A DNA stretch of 64,000 bases, from positions 73,102,308 to 73,166,307 of the forward strand of contig CP154954.1 in the NCBI GenBank assembly GCA_039621445.1, in the 5' to 3' direction. The notes beneath the pieces were generated by a model, which had not been told where the DNA came from, did no database searches, and saw nothing but the letters and a program-made list of their open reading frames with translations. Made by a program: the position numbers and the translations under genes. The stretch is from Euglena gracilis (Eukaryota > Euglenida > Euglenophyceae > Euglenales). Of the stretch, positions 22,187-31,014 are shown piece after piece; position 1 is the stretch's first letter; every line of letters starts with the position of its first letter.

Positions 22187-23188
22187 ACCACTGCCCCCCC
22201 CCTCCCGGGGGGCCAGTAGTTAATCCGGGGGGGGGGATCCATCTTCTTTTACCCCCTCAGGGCTTCTTCTTTTAACCCCCCACGGTCCATCTTCTTTTAC
22301 CCTCCCCTTTCTGCTTGCGCGGGACAGGGAATCGTGCGTCGCACGCCTTCAGGGGTCGCTGCGCGGCGCGCGGTAGCCCCATGGGCAACCGGGCGTGCGG
22401 GGGAGACAGACAGGGCAAGCCAGGGGCGGCCCCGCCGTAGCACAGCGGGTGGGTGGCGCACCCCGTAATGCTCCGGTTCGGGATGCCTCCGGCAGGACGG
22501 GCTGGCGCATATCGTTCGGAGGCGCGGGTCGGCGGAGCGCCCCCTCCCCTCCCTCGCCATGGATCGGAAAAGGGTATACGGCATATATAGTGATGTATCG
22601 AATGTTCAGCAGATGTAGGAGATGGAGCGGGTCAGGAGGCTCCCCGCCCGATCAGTGCAAGCGCCTGGCTGCGATGGCGTCGAGGAGGTCGATGAACGGG
22701 TCGGCCCCGCCCAGGTTGCGCCGCCACACGAACTCGGCGACGTGGGCGCAGGGCGTCCGCGGCCGGGCTGCATGGCGGCTCCTGGGGTGGCAGACGGGCC
22801 CGCGCTGCGGGTTGCGGTGCCGCCACAGCAGCGTCGCGGAGACCGCGTGCCCGCAGTGGACGCACGGCGTAGGCGGCATCGTGATGAGGCCGTAGTGCCG
22901 CAGCGCACCCTCGGTCTGGTCCGGATCCGGAACTGGTTCAGCTCGATGAGGGTGAGGTGCACGCGGACGCCGGCACCGCGGGGCACAAGAGCAGCCATCC
23001 GGGGCGGCAGGGGGCGGGAGGAAACGGAATCCCTGCGCGGAGGAGCAGGGCAGGGGGGGTCCCTCTTCTTCCGGGGGGGGGGGGTCCGTCTTCTTTAAGG
23101 TGGGGGGGTTTGACTACCCCCCCCCCCGGATTAACTATTGGGCCCCCCGGGGGGGGGGGGGGGGGGCAGTGGTTTTGGGCTGCCACAC
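22187..23188. mobile_element. GGCA-ended TIR element with GC-rich cargo
   Basis: Left end: GGCATTAACCACTGCCCCCC, C-run/G-run, then 'ccagtagttaatccgggg'. Right end, reverse-complemented: GGCAGCCCAAAACCACTGCC, C-run/G-run, then 'cccaatagttaatccgggg'. The arms match over about 60-80 bp with gaps. Outside lie TA-rich (left) and CA/TA-rich (right) microsatellites. Next inside are facing 'atcttcttttacccc' and 'gtcttctttaaggtggggg' words. The core (22300-23060) is strongly GC-rich, unlike its neighbours. Confidence 0.7.
22652..22912 (-). CDS. Hypothetical protein in GC-rich cargo, possible zinc ribbon
   Basis: On the minus strand the frame reads PTPCVHCGHAVSATLLWRHR, then NPQRGPVCHPRS, then FVWRRNLGGADPFIDLLDAI to a stop at about 22652. 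The CxxC of CVHCG and later Cys/His residues could bind a metal ion. Its GC-rich composition makes long open frames likely by chance in all frames, so confidence is low. If real, it is the only cargo protein of the 22187-23188 element. No family recognised. Confidence 0.3.
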   Translation of the reverse strand, partial: EGALRHYGLITMPPTPCVHCGHAVSATLLWRHRNPQRGPVCHPRSRHAARPRTPCAHVAEFVWRRNLGGADPFIDLLDAIAARRLH

Positions 23189-23224
23189 ACACACATACAT
23201 ATATATTATACCAATTGGAATATC

Positions 23225-23625
23225 CCCCCCACGCAGGCCCAAACAAGGGGGGATATTCGACCGGTTTTCCATTTCAGGGTCTTTTGACATGCCTGTGAAG
23301 CAATTTACCAATTTTTCAGGGAAGATTCTTAATCCTGGCGAAGGAACTGCCACAAAGCTGGGAGTGGTGATCACAAGCGAATCACTGTAACACTTACAGC
23401 CGTGAAGAATTCCGATGGGACAGCAACCATGCTCCCACCATGGGTTGTTCTTCACGGAAAAAAAGTGAAAAATTCTGCACAATCACCATCAGATGGGTCG
23501 ACTACCGTAGCGTCGCTTTGGTTTGGCAGTACCCTTTGCGGCGGTCTGGCATTTTTGGGGGGGGGGATATTCGACCAGGTCAGCATTTAACTTTTGGGCT
23601 GAAAAATGGGGGGGATATTCGACCA
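23225..23625. other. Spacer repeating 'gggggatattcgacc'
   Basis: The word 'ggggatattcgacc' occurs at 23251, 23563 and 23610; 'ccaattggaatatccccc' at 23211 faces 'atactccaattggtataat' at 23630, so 23205-23650 is probably another foldback element whose ends carry 'tataccaattgga'. No gene found inside. Confidence 0.55.
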
Positions 23626-23642
23626 GGGAAAATACTCCAATT

Positions 23643-23859
23643 GGTATAATATATATGTATGTATATATCTATATATATATACATATATACAAAGATATAG
23701 AAACTTATATATATGCATGTATATGTGTGTGTATATATGTATGTATGTCTGTCTGTCTGTCTGTATGTATGTATGTAATGTATGTATGTATGTATGTATG
23801 TATGTATGTATGTATGTATGCATGCATGCATGTATGCACATGCATACACACACACATTA

Positions 23860-23903
<44 letters not shown>
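23643..23903. repeat. Microsatellite block (TA, TATG, CA)
   Basis: A TA-rich start, a run of about 16 TATG units with TCTG and CATG variants, then about 20 CA units. No foldback sits inside it. Confidence 0.97.
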
Positions 23904-23904
<1 letters not shown>

Positions 23905-24242
23905 CTCATTTTGTCTGGGCTGACCTGTCTTGTAATTCATTGACCGAACCGCCTAAATGGAAATATTTCCAAAAAAGTGGTTTTTGGCCCATTAACGGGC
24001 GCCTGAATGGAAATTGACTGACCTGAACGGATTCCAATGTCTCGAATTGACCAACCGTTCTTATGGTTTTGTTCCATTTTGGGCATTTTGGCACTATCTA
24101 GATTTCCCCAAATTCTTGACCAGCGGGAACGTATCCGTCTGTTATGTAATGGCAGTGGAATTTCAACACACGTGTCATGTCCAGGTTTAATAGTTCGCAC
24201 ATCACCTCTCAATCGAAAGCTTCCTAATGGAAAACGTGCCTG

Positions 24243-24361
24243 AACACAGATGCCTTAATTGAAAACGTGTCATTGCCACAGATGCCCTCATTGAAAACAT
24301 GCCTAACCACAGATGCCTTAATTGAAAACGTGTCATTGCCACAGATGCCCTCATTGAAAAC
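24243..24361. repeat. Tandem repeat, two copies of about 60 bp
   Basis: 'cacagatgccttaattgaaa' followed by 'acgtgtcattgccacagatg' and 'ccctcattgaaaac' occurs twice in a row, ending exactly where the giant palindrome at 24362 starts. Confidence 0.9.
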
Positions 24362-24600
24362 GTGTTCATGACCACGAATTTCAGGGCAGGCATTTGGCGG
24401 GCTGAACACGTTTTTTGTGTCAAGGACAGTGTTTTGGGCCAAGGTTTTAGGGGGGCCCAGGGGCGGGGACCGCGGCGCCTTCGGCGCCGCGGTCCCCGCC
24501 CCTGGGCCCCCCTAAAACCTTGGCCCAAAACACTGTCCTTGACACAAAAAACGTGTTCAGCCCGCCAAATGCCTGCCCTGAAATTCGTGGTCATGAACAC
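24362..24600. mobile_element. Giant near-perfect palindrome, 239 bp, TTCG centre
   Basis: Each arm is about 117 bp and mirrors the other with at most one or two differences: 'gttcatgaccacgaatttca' at the left, 'tgaaattcgtggtcatgaac' at the right. The centre is GGCGCC-TTCG-GGCGCC-like (near 24475-24488). Both strands therefore encode the same open frame, an artefact of symmetry. Such symmetry implies recent origin or active correction. It could be a foldback element or an assembly-made inversion. Confidence 0.9.
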
Positions 24601-24744
24601 CTTTTAAAGTCTCGAAATCGGCCCAAACACGGTTTCAGCCTGAAATCCGTTAATGTCAGTGGAATTTCAAGACATGCGTCGGGCCCAGAAAATAGGATTT
24701 AACATATCGTAACCCTGGTTTTCAGGTGATTTGGTATTTTCACC

Positions 24745-24960
24745 CCCCCCCCCTTTATTTGAGCACACCCACGGGCCAAAGGACCCCCCAAATGCTCAAA
24801 TAAGGGGGGGATCAAATAGGGGGGGGGTCAAAAATTCCTTTTAGAAATAGGGCAAAAATATTTTTCAGCGCCTTCGGCGCATGAAAACTTTTTTTCCCCG
24901 GACCCAAATGCTCAATTAAGGGTGGGGGTCAAATAAAGGGGGGGGGGCAAATCCCAATGT
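24745..24960. repeat. Inverted-repeat element, TTTATTTGA family (copy 2)
   Basis: 'ccccctttatttgagcacac' faces 'gggtcaaataaagggggg'. Inside are 'aaatgctcaaataaggggg' and a TTCG palindrome ('cgccttcggcgc'). Related to 14312-14540 and 25425-25630. Confidence 0.7.
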
Positions 24961-25112
24961 CAGAAATGTTCGGCACTGCCCGTTCGGGCTTGGCCCTCGA
25001 CAGATCAATAAATGAACTTCAGATTTCTGGGGTTAGCCCCAACCAGGTTCATGGCGAAGCCAGCGTCTGGGATGCAGGTGTTCTGTTGTTACAAACACAT
25101 GAAAATGCATCC

Positions 25113-25265
25113 AATTGAAGGAGTAGGGTTAGGTGCGCACATGCTAATTTGCGCTACATGGCTATGTTGCGCAACATAGCCATGTAGCACAACATAGCCA
25201 TGTAGCGCAACATAGCCATGTCGCGCAAATTAGCATGTGCGCACCTAACCCTACTCCTTCAATTA
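25113..25265. mobile_element. Palindrome with telomere-like TAGGGTTAGG ends
   Basis: The left arm 'aattgaaggagtagggttag' + 'gtgcgcacatgctaatttgc' mirrors the right arm 'gcaaattagcatgtgcgcac' + 'ctaaccctactccttcaatt'. The centre is four alternating 'acatggctatgttgcgc' words. The adjoining 25275-25338 block makes it the right half of a GGCA-type element. Confidence 0.85.
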
Positions 25266-25274
25266 AGGGGGGTG

Positions 25275-25338
25275 TCCATCGTGGGGTGAACTTTAGGACC
25301 CCCCCGGGGGGGGCTCCTAAAGTTCTCACCTGCCATAT
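25275..25338. repeat. GGCA-type element end (C-run/G-run hairpin)
   Basis: Reads leftward as GGCAGGTGAGAACTTTAGGA, C-run/G-run, TCCTAAAGTTCACCCC, matching 21770-21834. It abuts a TATATG microsatellite at 25338. The matching left end is missing, so the element is truncated or rearranged. Confidence 0.75.
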
Positions 25339-25423
25339 ATGTATATGAAAAAATGTATATATATATATATGTATCAATATGTATATATATATATATATCA
25401 ATATATATGTATATCTCTATACC
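25338..25423. repeat. Microsatellite, TA-rich
   Basis: TATG/TATA/ATCA words between the GGCA-type end and an inverted-repeat element. Confidence 0.9.
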
Positions 25424-25424
25424 A

Positions 25425-25631
25425 CCCCCCCCTTTATTTGATCCCCCTCCCTTAATTGAGCCACTGGGTCCGGGAAAAAAACCTTTTTTATGCCCCGAAG
25501 TCGCCGAAAATTTTTTTGCCCTTTTTCTAAAGGAATTTTTGCCCCCCCCCCCTTATTTGACCCCCCCCTTATTTGAGCATTTGGGGGGTCCGTTGGCCCG
25601 TGGGTGTGCTCAAATTAAGGGGGGGGGGTAT

Positions 25632-25632
<1 letters not shown>
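25425..25632. repeat. Inverted-repeat element, TTTATTTGA family (copy 3)
   Basis: 'cccccctttatttgatcccc' at the left faces 'gtgctcaaattaagggggg' at the right. Inside are 'ttaattgagccactgggtcc' and 'ttatttgagcatttggggg'. Same words as 14312-14540 and 24745-24960. Confidence 0.7.
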
Positions 25633-25849
<217 letters not shown>

Positions 25850-26322
25850 GGCAGGCGGGGAGTTGTGCCCGGGGCCCACAACTACCCACGACCCTGCGCT
25901 GGGGTGGTGGGGTTACTGAAGGAGAAGGGTTAGGGTCCCCGGGTGGCTGGCCTCCGGTTCGGCCGCACTCCCCTCCCCACCGACGTTTGGCCTCTGCCGC
26001 GTGTGCTCTTCCGAGGACCACCGGCCGAACTGCGGGGCGAATCCTAGCATCGGCACCGGGTTGGGGTCACACAGGCACAGGACGGGGCAAATTCCTTGCG
26101 GGGGCCGACCATTCGGCGGCCTTTATCTTTCTTTACCCTTGCCTGTCTACCGCCTTTGGGAATCGCGCAGCGCGTCCCAAAGGGAGGGAGGACATCGTGC
26201 AGGGGGAACCGGAGGCCGGCCAGCCGGGACCCCAACCCTTCTCCTTCAGTAACCCCAACACCCCAGTGCAGGGTCATGGGTAGTTGTGGGCCCGGGGGGG
26301 GGGCAACCACCCGCCTGCCATA
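25850..26322. mobile_element. GGCA-ended TIR element, 473 bp, about 115-bp arms
   Basis: Left: GGCAGGCGGGGAGTTGTGCC, then 'cacaactacccacgaccctg', 'ggggttactgaaggagaag' and 'ggcctccggttc'. Right, reverse-complemented: GGCAGGCGGGTGGTTGCCCC with the same words in the same order. Arm identity is roughly 85%. Outside are 'atatatat' (left) and 'atatattac' (right). The inner part (25975-26180) is GC-rich with open frames but no recognised protein. Confidence 0.85.
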
Positions 26323-26334
26323 TATTACTACAAA

Positions 26335-26480
26335 AAAGGGGTGGCGGATGCCGGTTCTGTCCAAAGCCCGGCGCCCGGAACTCTGGGCTTTGGACAGAAC
26401 CGGCGTCCGACACCCCTTGTTTAAAGCGGCGTTTTAGAGACGGTTCAGGACAGAACCGGCGTCCCCACCCTTCGGTCAAA
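26335..26480. repeat. Palindromic repeat 'gccggttctgtcc' (copy 1)
   Basis: 'gatgccggttctgtccaaag' faces 'ctttggacagaaccggcgtc', with a third copy 'ggacagaaccggcgtcccc' after it. The same words recur at 27100-27232. Confidence 0.85.
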
Positions 26481-27095
26481 GGACACTCCCAGGACCAATC
26501 TCCGACCACTTATCTGCATTGTCACGCCACTTTGCATTTCACCAAATTCCGGCGATCGCGAGGCGTCCAAGTACAAACTCACACCTCAATTGAAAGCTCT
26601 TTTCATCAGACGACTGGCGATCACCACCAAATTTAGCCACGCCGCCTGGAGCTCTTATTTTCTGTCACTGGGAAATCCTAATTTCACAAGTCTGGTGCCC
26701 CCCCCCCAGGACCCCTCAGGTGGTTGATTTGAAGAGAAAAAACATTTCTGTAAGGTTTTTTCAGCATCTTAAACCAAAAATCACTGAAAACTACCACAAA
26801 TTTGGACTGAGATTCCGGCCGATCCGATGATCGCGAGCGTTTATCAGGCTACGTGCAACATTAAGGTACCAAGTTACCCCTCGATCGAAAGCTCTTTTCA
26901 ACAGACGACCAGCGGTGCTCATAAGATCTTTCCACGCTGCACGGTACTCTATTTCCAAATCTGGGCCAATTTTCACCAAATTTGGATATCCACCCCACTG
27001 GTCCCAAGATGGCAAAATTCATTGTCCTAGATGGTTGAAACAGTCATACCAGCACCTTAGGGCCACTTTTGGGCACTTTTGGTGACATTTTTAGG
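26481..27095. other. No gene recognised
   Basis: Two similar blocks (26570-26640 and 26870-26940) share 'cgaaagctcttttcatcaga'-like and 'gacgaccagcg'-like words, so this is an old duplication. No coding frame supported. Confidence 0.5.
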
Positions 27096-27099
27096 AATG

Positions 27100-27232
27100 A
27101 AAACCGGACGCCGGGCTTTGGACAAAACCGGCGTTTCTAACGCCGGGCTTTAGGACAGAACCGGCGTCGGAAAACCCGTGGGGGGGGACGCCGGTTCTGT
27201 CCTGAACCCGGCGTCTCAAACGCCGGTTTAAA
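27100..27232. repeat. Palindromic repeat 'gccggttctgtcc' (copy 2)
   Basis: Facing copies of 'acgccgggctttggacaaaa', 'ggacagaaccggcgtcgg' and 'ggacgccggttctgtcctga'. Related to 26335-26480. Followed by a TA microsatellite at 27234-27275. Confidence 0.85.
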
Positions 27233-27274
27233 AATGTATGTGTATATATACATGTATATATATATATATGCATC

Positions 27275-27450
27275 TATACCCCCCCCCATTGTCCCACCGA
27301 CCTGCCCCCGGGAGGCCCAATCGGACAATAAGGGGGGGGGGGACAATAAGACCGTACCAAAGGAATTTCATTGGCCGGGCCAAAAAACCCCCCCCGTCGG
27401 CCGGGGCCCAGGGACAATAAGGGGGGGGGGGACAATAAGGGGGGGGTATA
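27275..27450. mobile_element. Small inverted-repeat element between TA microsatellites
   Basis: 'tatacccccccccattgtcc' at the left faces 'ggacaataaggggggggtat' at the right. The inside repeats 'ggacaataagggggg'. TA/CA microsatellite lies on both sides (27234-27275, 27447-27490). Confidence 0.65.
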
Positions 27451-27853
27451 TACACACATATATATGCATACACACACACACACACACAATGTTCCCAAAG
27501 TTTTCAAGATCATGTTCTTTTTGATTTTTGTCACGTGCCAAACCAGCCAAAATGACGACCCCAAATATATATTTTGAAATTCTGACTCTTTTGTGAGAGT
27601 CCATCCACACCAAAAGCATTTGACCCACACCCTTTCCCCAAGATCCTTTGATGACGCCATATTTGAAATTTTAATTCTCGATCACATTGCAAGTATGGCA
27701 GGGTGCAATATGTGGCAAAATATCGCCCCCCAATGTAAGATCAATTACCAACCTTGCCTTCCAAATTTGATTTTGTTGTTGAGAAAATTGGTCACCAATG
27801 AAACCAGAAAAGGGGAACCCCCTTTTCTGTTTGTTTTATCGAAGCTCTGCATC

Positions 27854-27942
27854 GCTCACATAGCTCAGTCAGGCTGGAGCACAGGGTCAGTGACCCAGAG
27901 GTTGTGGTTTTGAGCCCCACTGGGTGCATAATTTCACCATTT
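27854..27942 (+). ncRNA. tRNA-like Pol III unit (SINE head or pseudo-tRNA)
   Basis: An A-box-like TAGCTCAGTCAGG sits at 27861, then 'cagggtcagtgacccag' in the anticodon-arm position, then a degenerate B box (GGTTTTGAGCCC) and 'cactgggtgca'. The acceptor stem pairs at only about 5 of 7 positions and the T stem has a mismatch, so it is not a working tRNA. A T5 run at about 27937 could end Pol III transcription. It shares the block GTGACCC-AGAGGT-GTGG-GAGCCCCAC with the unit at 30541-30611. Confidence 0.6.
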
Positions 27943-28554
27943 TTGCTCTAATGTGAAGATGTTTGAAAAGAAAACTGTCATCTTCACCTTCTGACCGCAA
28001 GAACCCACTCTGACTGGTCCAAAATGCCCCCTGGGCCCCATAGTGCCCCAAGTTTCCCAAAGTTTCGAAAAAGAGTGAAACCCCAAAATGTCCAAAATTT
28101 CACAAGAAATTCCCAATCTGACCAACAACAGATTTCAATGTCTTGGAAATCGACTGACTGACCCTTGCCCCCCCATGTGATAAGGATGGATGCTAGTGGT
28201 TACACTTTGGTGCAACGTTAGAGCAAATGAAGGAGAGGGGTGGAATACCCACAGCCCAGGATGTGATTGAGAAAAAAACTGTGCCACTGGCTTATCTTAT
28301 CTTATCTTATATCTCGAAAATTGACCGAGGGGCAAAGAAAATGGACCCCCACGTATGCCATAATTTTGGCACTACAAAAACGGGAGAATTGGATTGGATT
28401 GCAACCAGTTTAGGTTTTCACTGACCACCAAAGTTTGGAGACTTGGACAAGGGAAGTCCTAGACACCCTCAGTGGCCCGGTTTGGAGGAGGGCGAGATGG
28501 CACCATTTTTTCTCCAAGGATGATTTGACGATTTGACGGTGGGAAATATCCCGG

Positions 28555-28690
28555 GCATACATCTCTCTAAGGTTTTGCGAACCCCCCCGGGGGGGGGGGG
28601 CGGCTGCAGCCAGCCCCGATTTGGGCCCAGCCCAGCCGCAGCAGCACCCCCCCAGGGGGGGGGGTGCTGAAGTTTGAAGTCCCAGTGAAT
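28555..28690. repeat. C-run/G-run inverted repeat around 'agccccg'
   Basis: 'cgaacccccccgggggggg' and 'cagcacccccccaggggggg' blocks. The flank 'gaagtcccagtgaatatgg' continuing to 'gccaagccttaaaccagac' recurs at 45378-45480, showing a longer dispersed repeat (28672-28790 versus 45375-45500). Confidence 0.7.
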
Positions 28691-29117
28691 ATGGGGTCGG
28701 ACAATTATTGGGAGTTGCTCCGAAGAAAGGGCCAGAAGCGGAATGCAGTGCCAAGCCTTAAACCAGACAGAAGCCAAAGTGCATCTAAGGGGGGGGGTGC
28801 TGCTAGCCTAGCTGGCCAGCCCTTTTTTGGGGGTCCAGCAAAAAATTGTGTTCAAAAGTGGCCAAAAATGGGGTTTGGGGGGCGTTTGGGGCATTTTTGG
28901 GGGGTTTCAGATGCATCATTTTTTCAAAACTGTGTTCTGCAGGTCATTTTTGGGCATTTTTTCCGATGTCAAGTCCTCTTGTGCCCCGTTCGGTCCCAGG
29001 CCGTGGCCCTAGCCGCCCCCCCCCACCCCCAGGGGGGCGGGCTAGCCAGCCCAAATTTCTAGCCAGCCCAAATTTCTAGCCCTAGCCCAGCACCCCCCCC
29101 CGGGGGCCTTAAAGAGA

Positions 29118-29168
29118 TGTATGATCCCGGGTAAAGAAAATTCCATAGCGGATATCCTAAGTCGGTGA
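29118..29168 (+). pseudogene. Ty3-type RNase H C-terminal scrap
   Basis: One frame reads C-MIPGKENSIADILSR then a stop. IPGKEN...AD.LSR is the hallmark C-terminal end of the RNase H domain of Ty3-like polymerases, including the last catalytic Asp. Upstream sequence is C/G-run repeat, so no reverse transcriptase is left. Downstream (29190-29390) another frame reads EYKDEMENFTREKKEEGKQC, which may be a continuing linker, but I cannot name it. Confidence 0.5.
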
Positions 29169-29384
29169 ACATACCCAGCTTCACAGGCCCTTAGGGACAT
29201 AAGTAAGCACAGGTCGGCCGAATACAAGGATGAAATGGAAAATTTTACCCGGGAGAAAAAAGAAGAGGGAAAACAGTGTTTGGAGATAAGAATCAAAAAC
29301 AAGCCCAATTTACGTAATGCCTGGATACGGGGGGTGACAACCCGTAGTGGCAAAAACGTAACACCTGAGGAGGAAAAAGGAGAG

Positions 29385-29700
29385 TGCCGCGGTCAGCCGC
29401 GGTTCCAACCAGCAACATATCAACACATGTTGTGGTTGGACCGCAGCCGGCCGCGGTCCAACCAGACCAACATACTGACTGAATTTGGTTGGTTGACAGC
29501 CGGCCGCGGTCAACCGTCAACCAACCAGAACATTTTTTGGTTGGACCGCGGCCGGCCGCGGCCAGCCGCGGCTCAACCAAGAGCATGTCTTTGGTTGGAC
29601 CTCGGCAGACTGCGGCCGGCCGCGGTCCAACCAAAGCTGACCACCTATGCACCAATCCAGTTGACCGCGGCTGGCCGCGGCCCAACCAAGGCCAAGGCCA
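29385..29700. repeat. CCGCGG-rich palindromic array (left)
   Basis: Repeated 'ttggttggaccgcggccggc' and 'cgcggtccaaccaa' in both orientations give dense inverted repeats with many CCGCGG sites. A sister array lies at 30630-30950. Confidence 0.9.
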
Positions 29701-29754
29701 AGGCCTCTCTCCACAAAAAAACGAGGTACAGCAAAAAAACTGGCTCCTACACTA

Positions 29755-29960
29755 GACCGCACACCCCCCACACCCCCCCCACACCCCCCACACCCCACCC
29801 CCTTCTCCGCTCCCCCCCACACCCCCCACACCCCCCCCCACACGTCACGTCATTTCACGTGACCTTTTTTTAAATTTAAATTTTATTTTTTTATTTTCAT
29901 TTTTTATTTTTCATTTCTTTTTTTATTTATTTCTTTTTTTATTTTTTTAATTACCGCAAA
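29755..29960. other. Low-complexity CACCCCC and T-rich tracts
   Basis: A C/A-rich strand-biased tract (29760-29845) followed by T-rich filler (29870-29955). No gene. Confidence 0.8.
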
Positions 29961-30007
29961 AGAATTTCCTGATGGTGTTTCACTGTGGCCAAAAAGAGTT
30001 TATGAGG

Positions 30008-30241
30008 TTATTTGAAGGAGTAGGGTTAGGGTTACAATTCTTGTCCAAACAGCAGAATATTTTCCGCTCAACGTTGTTAGATTGGTCTCTACAAGGTACC
30101 CAGCGAACCCAAAGAGCCGCCCAACTAGGTTTAAAAACATGGGGGGACCCGAGCGAGGCGCCGAAGGCGCCGAGCGAGGGTCCTCCCATGTGTATTAACC
30201 CTAGTTGGGCGGCTCTTTGGGGTAGCTGGTATCTTGTAGGG
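30008..30241. mobile_element. Palindromic element with TAGGGTTAGGG leader (copy 1)
   Basis: After 'gaaggagtagggttagggtt' comes a 140-bp palindrome (30090-30241): 'ctacaaggtacccagcgaac', 'ccaaagagccgcccaactag', centre GGCGCC-GAAG-GCGCC, then the mirror image. The copy at 38574-38790 has the same leader and the same palindrome with changes in the stem on both sides. Confidence 0.8.
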
Positions 30242-30540
30242 GCCAATTTATCACGCCCCAGTGTCCCCCCCCCCCGCCACCCCCCCCCACACCCCCCCCC
30301 CCATTCCTATGCCAAAGTGAGCCACAAAAACGACTTAGCCCCCGAGTATGTTGCCAACACAGAAGGGATTTTGTTATTTGAGGCTCGGATGGGTGGAGGG
30401 GGGAGTTTTCTGCCTCTCGTGATGCATTTCTAAAGGATTTTCATATATTCCCTGTTTCATCATTGGTTTTTTACCCTCCGCACTTGTTTGGAGCGGTTTG
30501 GGCTGACAACAAAAGCTGTGGAACCCTCAAAAAGGGGCAT

Positions 30541-30611
30541 CGAGTGCGATGTGGGGCTCGAACCCACGACCTCAGGGTCACGGAACCCATGTTCTACCAC
30601 TGAGCCACTCG
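30541..30611 (-). ncRNA. tRNA-like Pol III unit, minus strand
   Basis: Reverse-complemented: TGGCTCAGTGGTAGAAC (good A box), 'tgggttccgtgaccc' in the anticodon-arm position, then a perfect T arm GTGGG-TTCGAGC-CCCAC holding the B box GGTTCGAGCCC. The outer stem pairs CGAGTG with CACTCG, but four extra bases separate it from the T arm, so the fold is not a standard tRNA. A TTTTT run follows about 10 bp downstream. It resembles the unit at 27854. It lies just beside the CCGCGG array at 30630-30950. Either a tRNA-derived SINE head or a decayed tRNA. Confidence 0.6.
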
Positions 30612-30629
30612 GTTTCTGGCAGTTGTAAA

Positions 30630-30950
30630 GCACGGGTGGTTGGTTGACGGTCGGCCGCGGTCGACCGCGGCCGACCGTCAGCCAACCAGCTCTTTCGTCA
30701 AAGTTGGACCGCGGCCGACCGCGGTCGGCCGCTGTCGACCGCGGCCGACCGCGGTCGGCCACTGTCGACCGTCGTCCAACCCAAAACAAAATATGTTTTC
30801 TTTTGGTTGGACCGCGGCCGACCGCGGTCCAACCAAACCGGAAATTTTTTTTTTTGGTTGGACGACGGTCGACCGCGGCTCCAACCAGGGCTCTGACCGC
30901 GGTCGGCCGCGGCCGACCGCGGCCGGGCCGCGGTCCAACCAAACGGTCGC
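30630..30950. repeat. CCGCGG-rich palindromic array (right)
   Basis: Same words as 29385-29700 ('ggttggaccgcggccgacc', 'gcggtcggccgc'). Includes runs where GGTCGGCCGCGGTCGACCGC repeats back to back. Confidence 0.9.
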
Positions 30951-31014
30951 CAACCTCCTGTGGCATACCTCCCCCCCCCCCCCCCCCCCCACTTCTACAC
31001 CTGTGCGTACTTGG

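Noticed and set aside
23523-24017. Long open frame through the TATG/CA microsatellite
   Set aside because: Translates to Tyr/Ile/Val/Cys/His dipeptide repeats; a pure product of the microsatellite. The same holds for frames at 21727-22242 and 25353-25919.
24362-24607. Two identical open frames on opposite strands
   Set aside because: Forced by the palindrome's symmetry; no gene needed.
30541-30611. Functional tRNA gene
   Set aside because: A and B boxes are good, but the outer stem is offset from the T arm by four bases and the anticodon loop does not fit; kept as tRNA-like.
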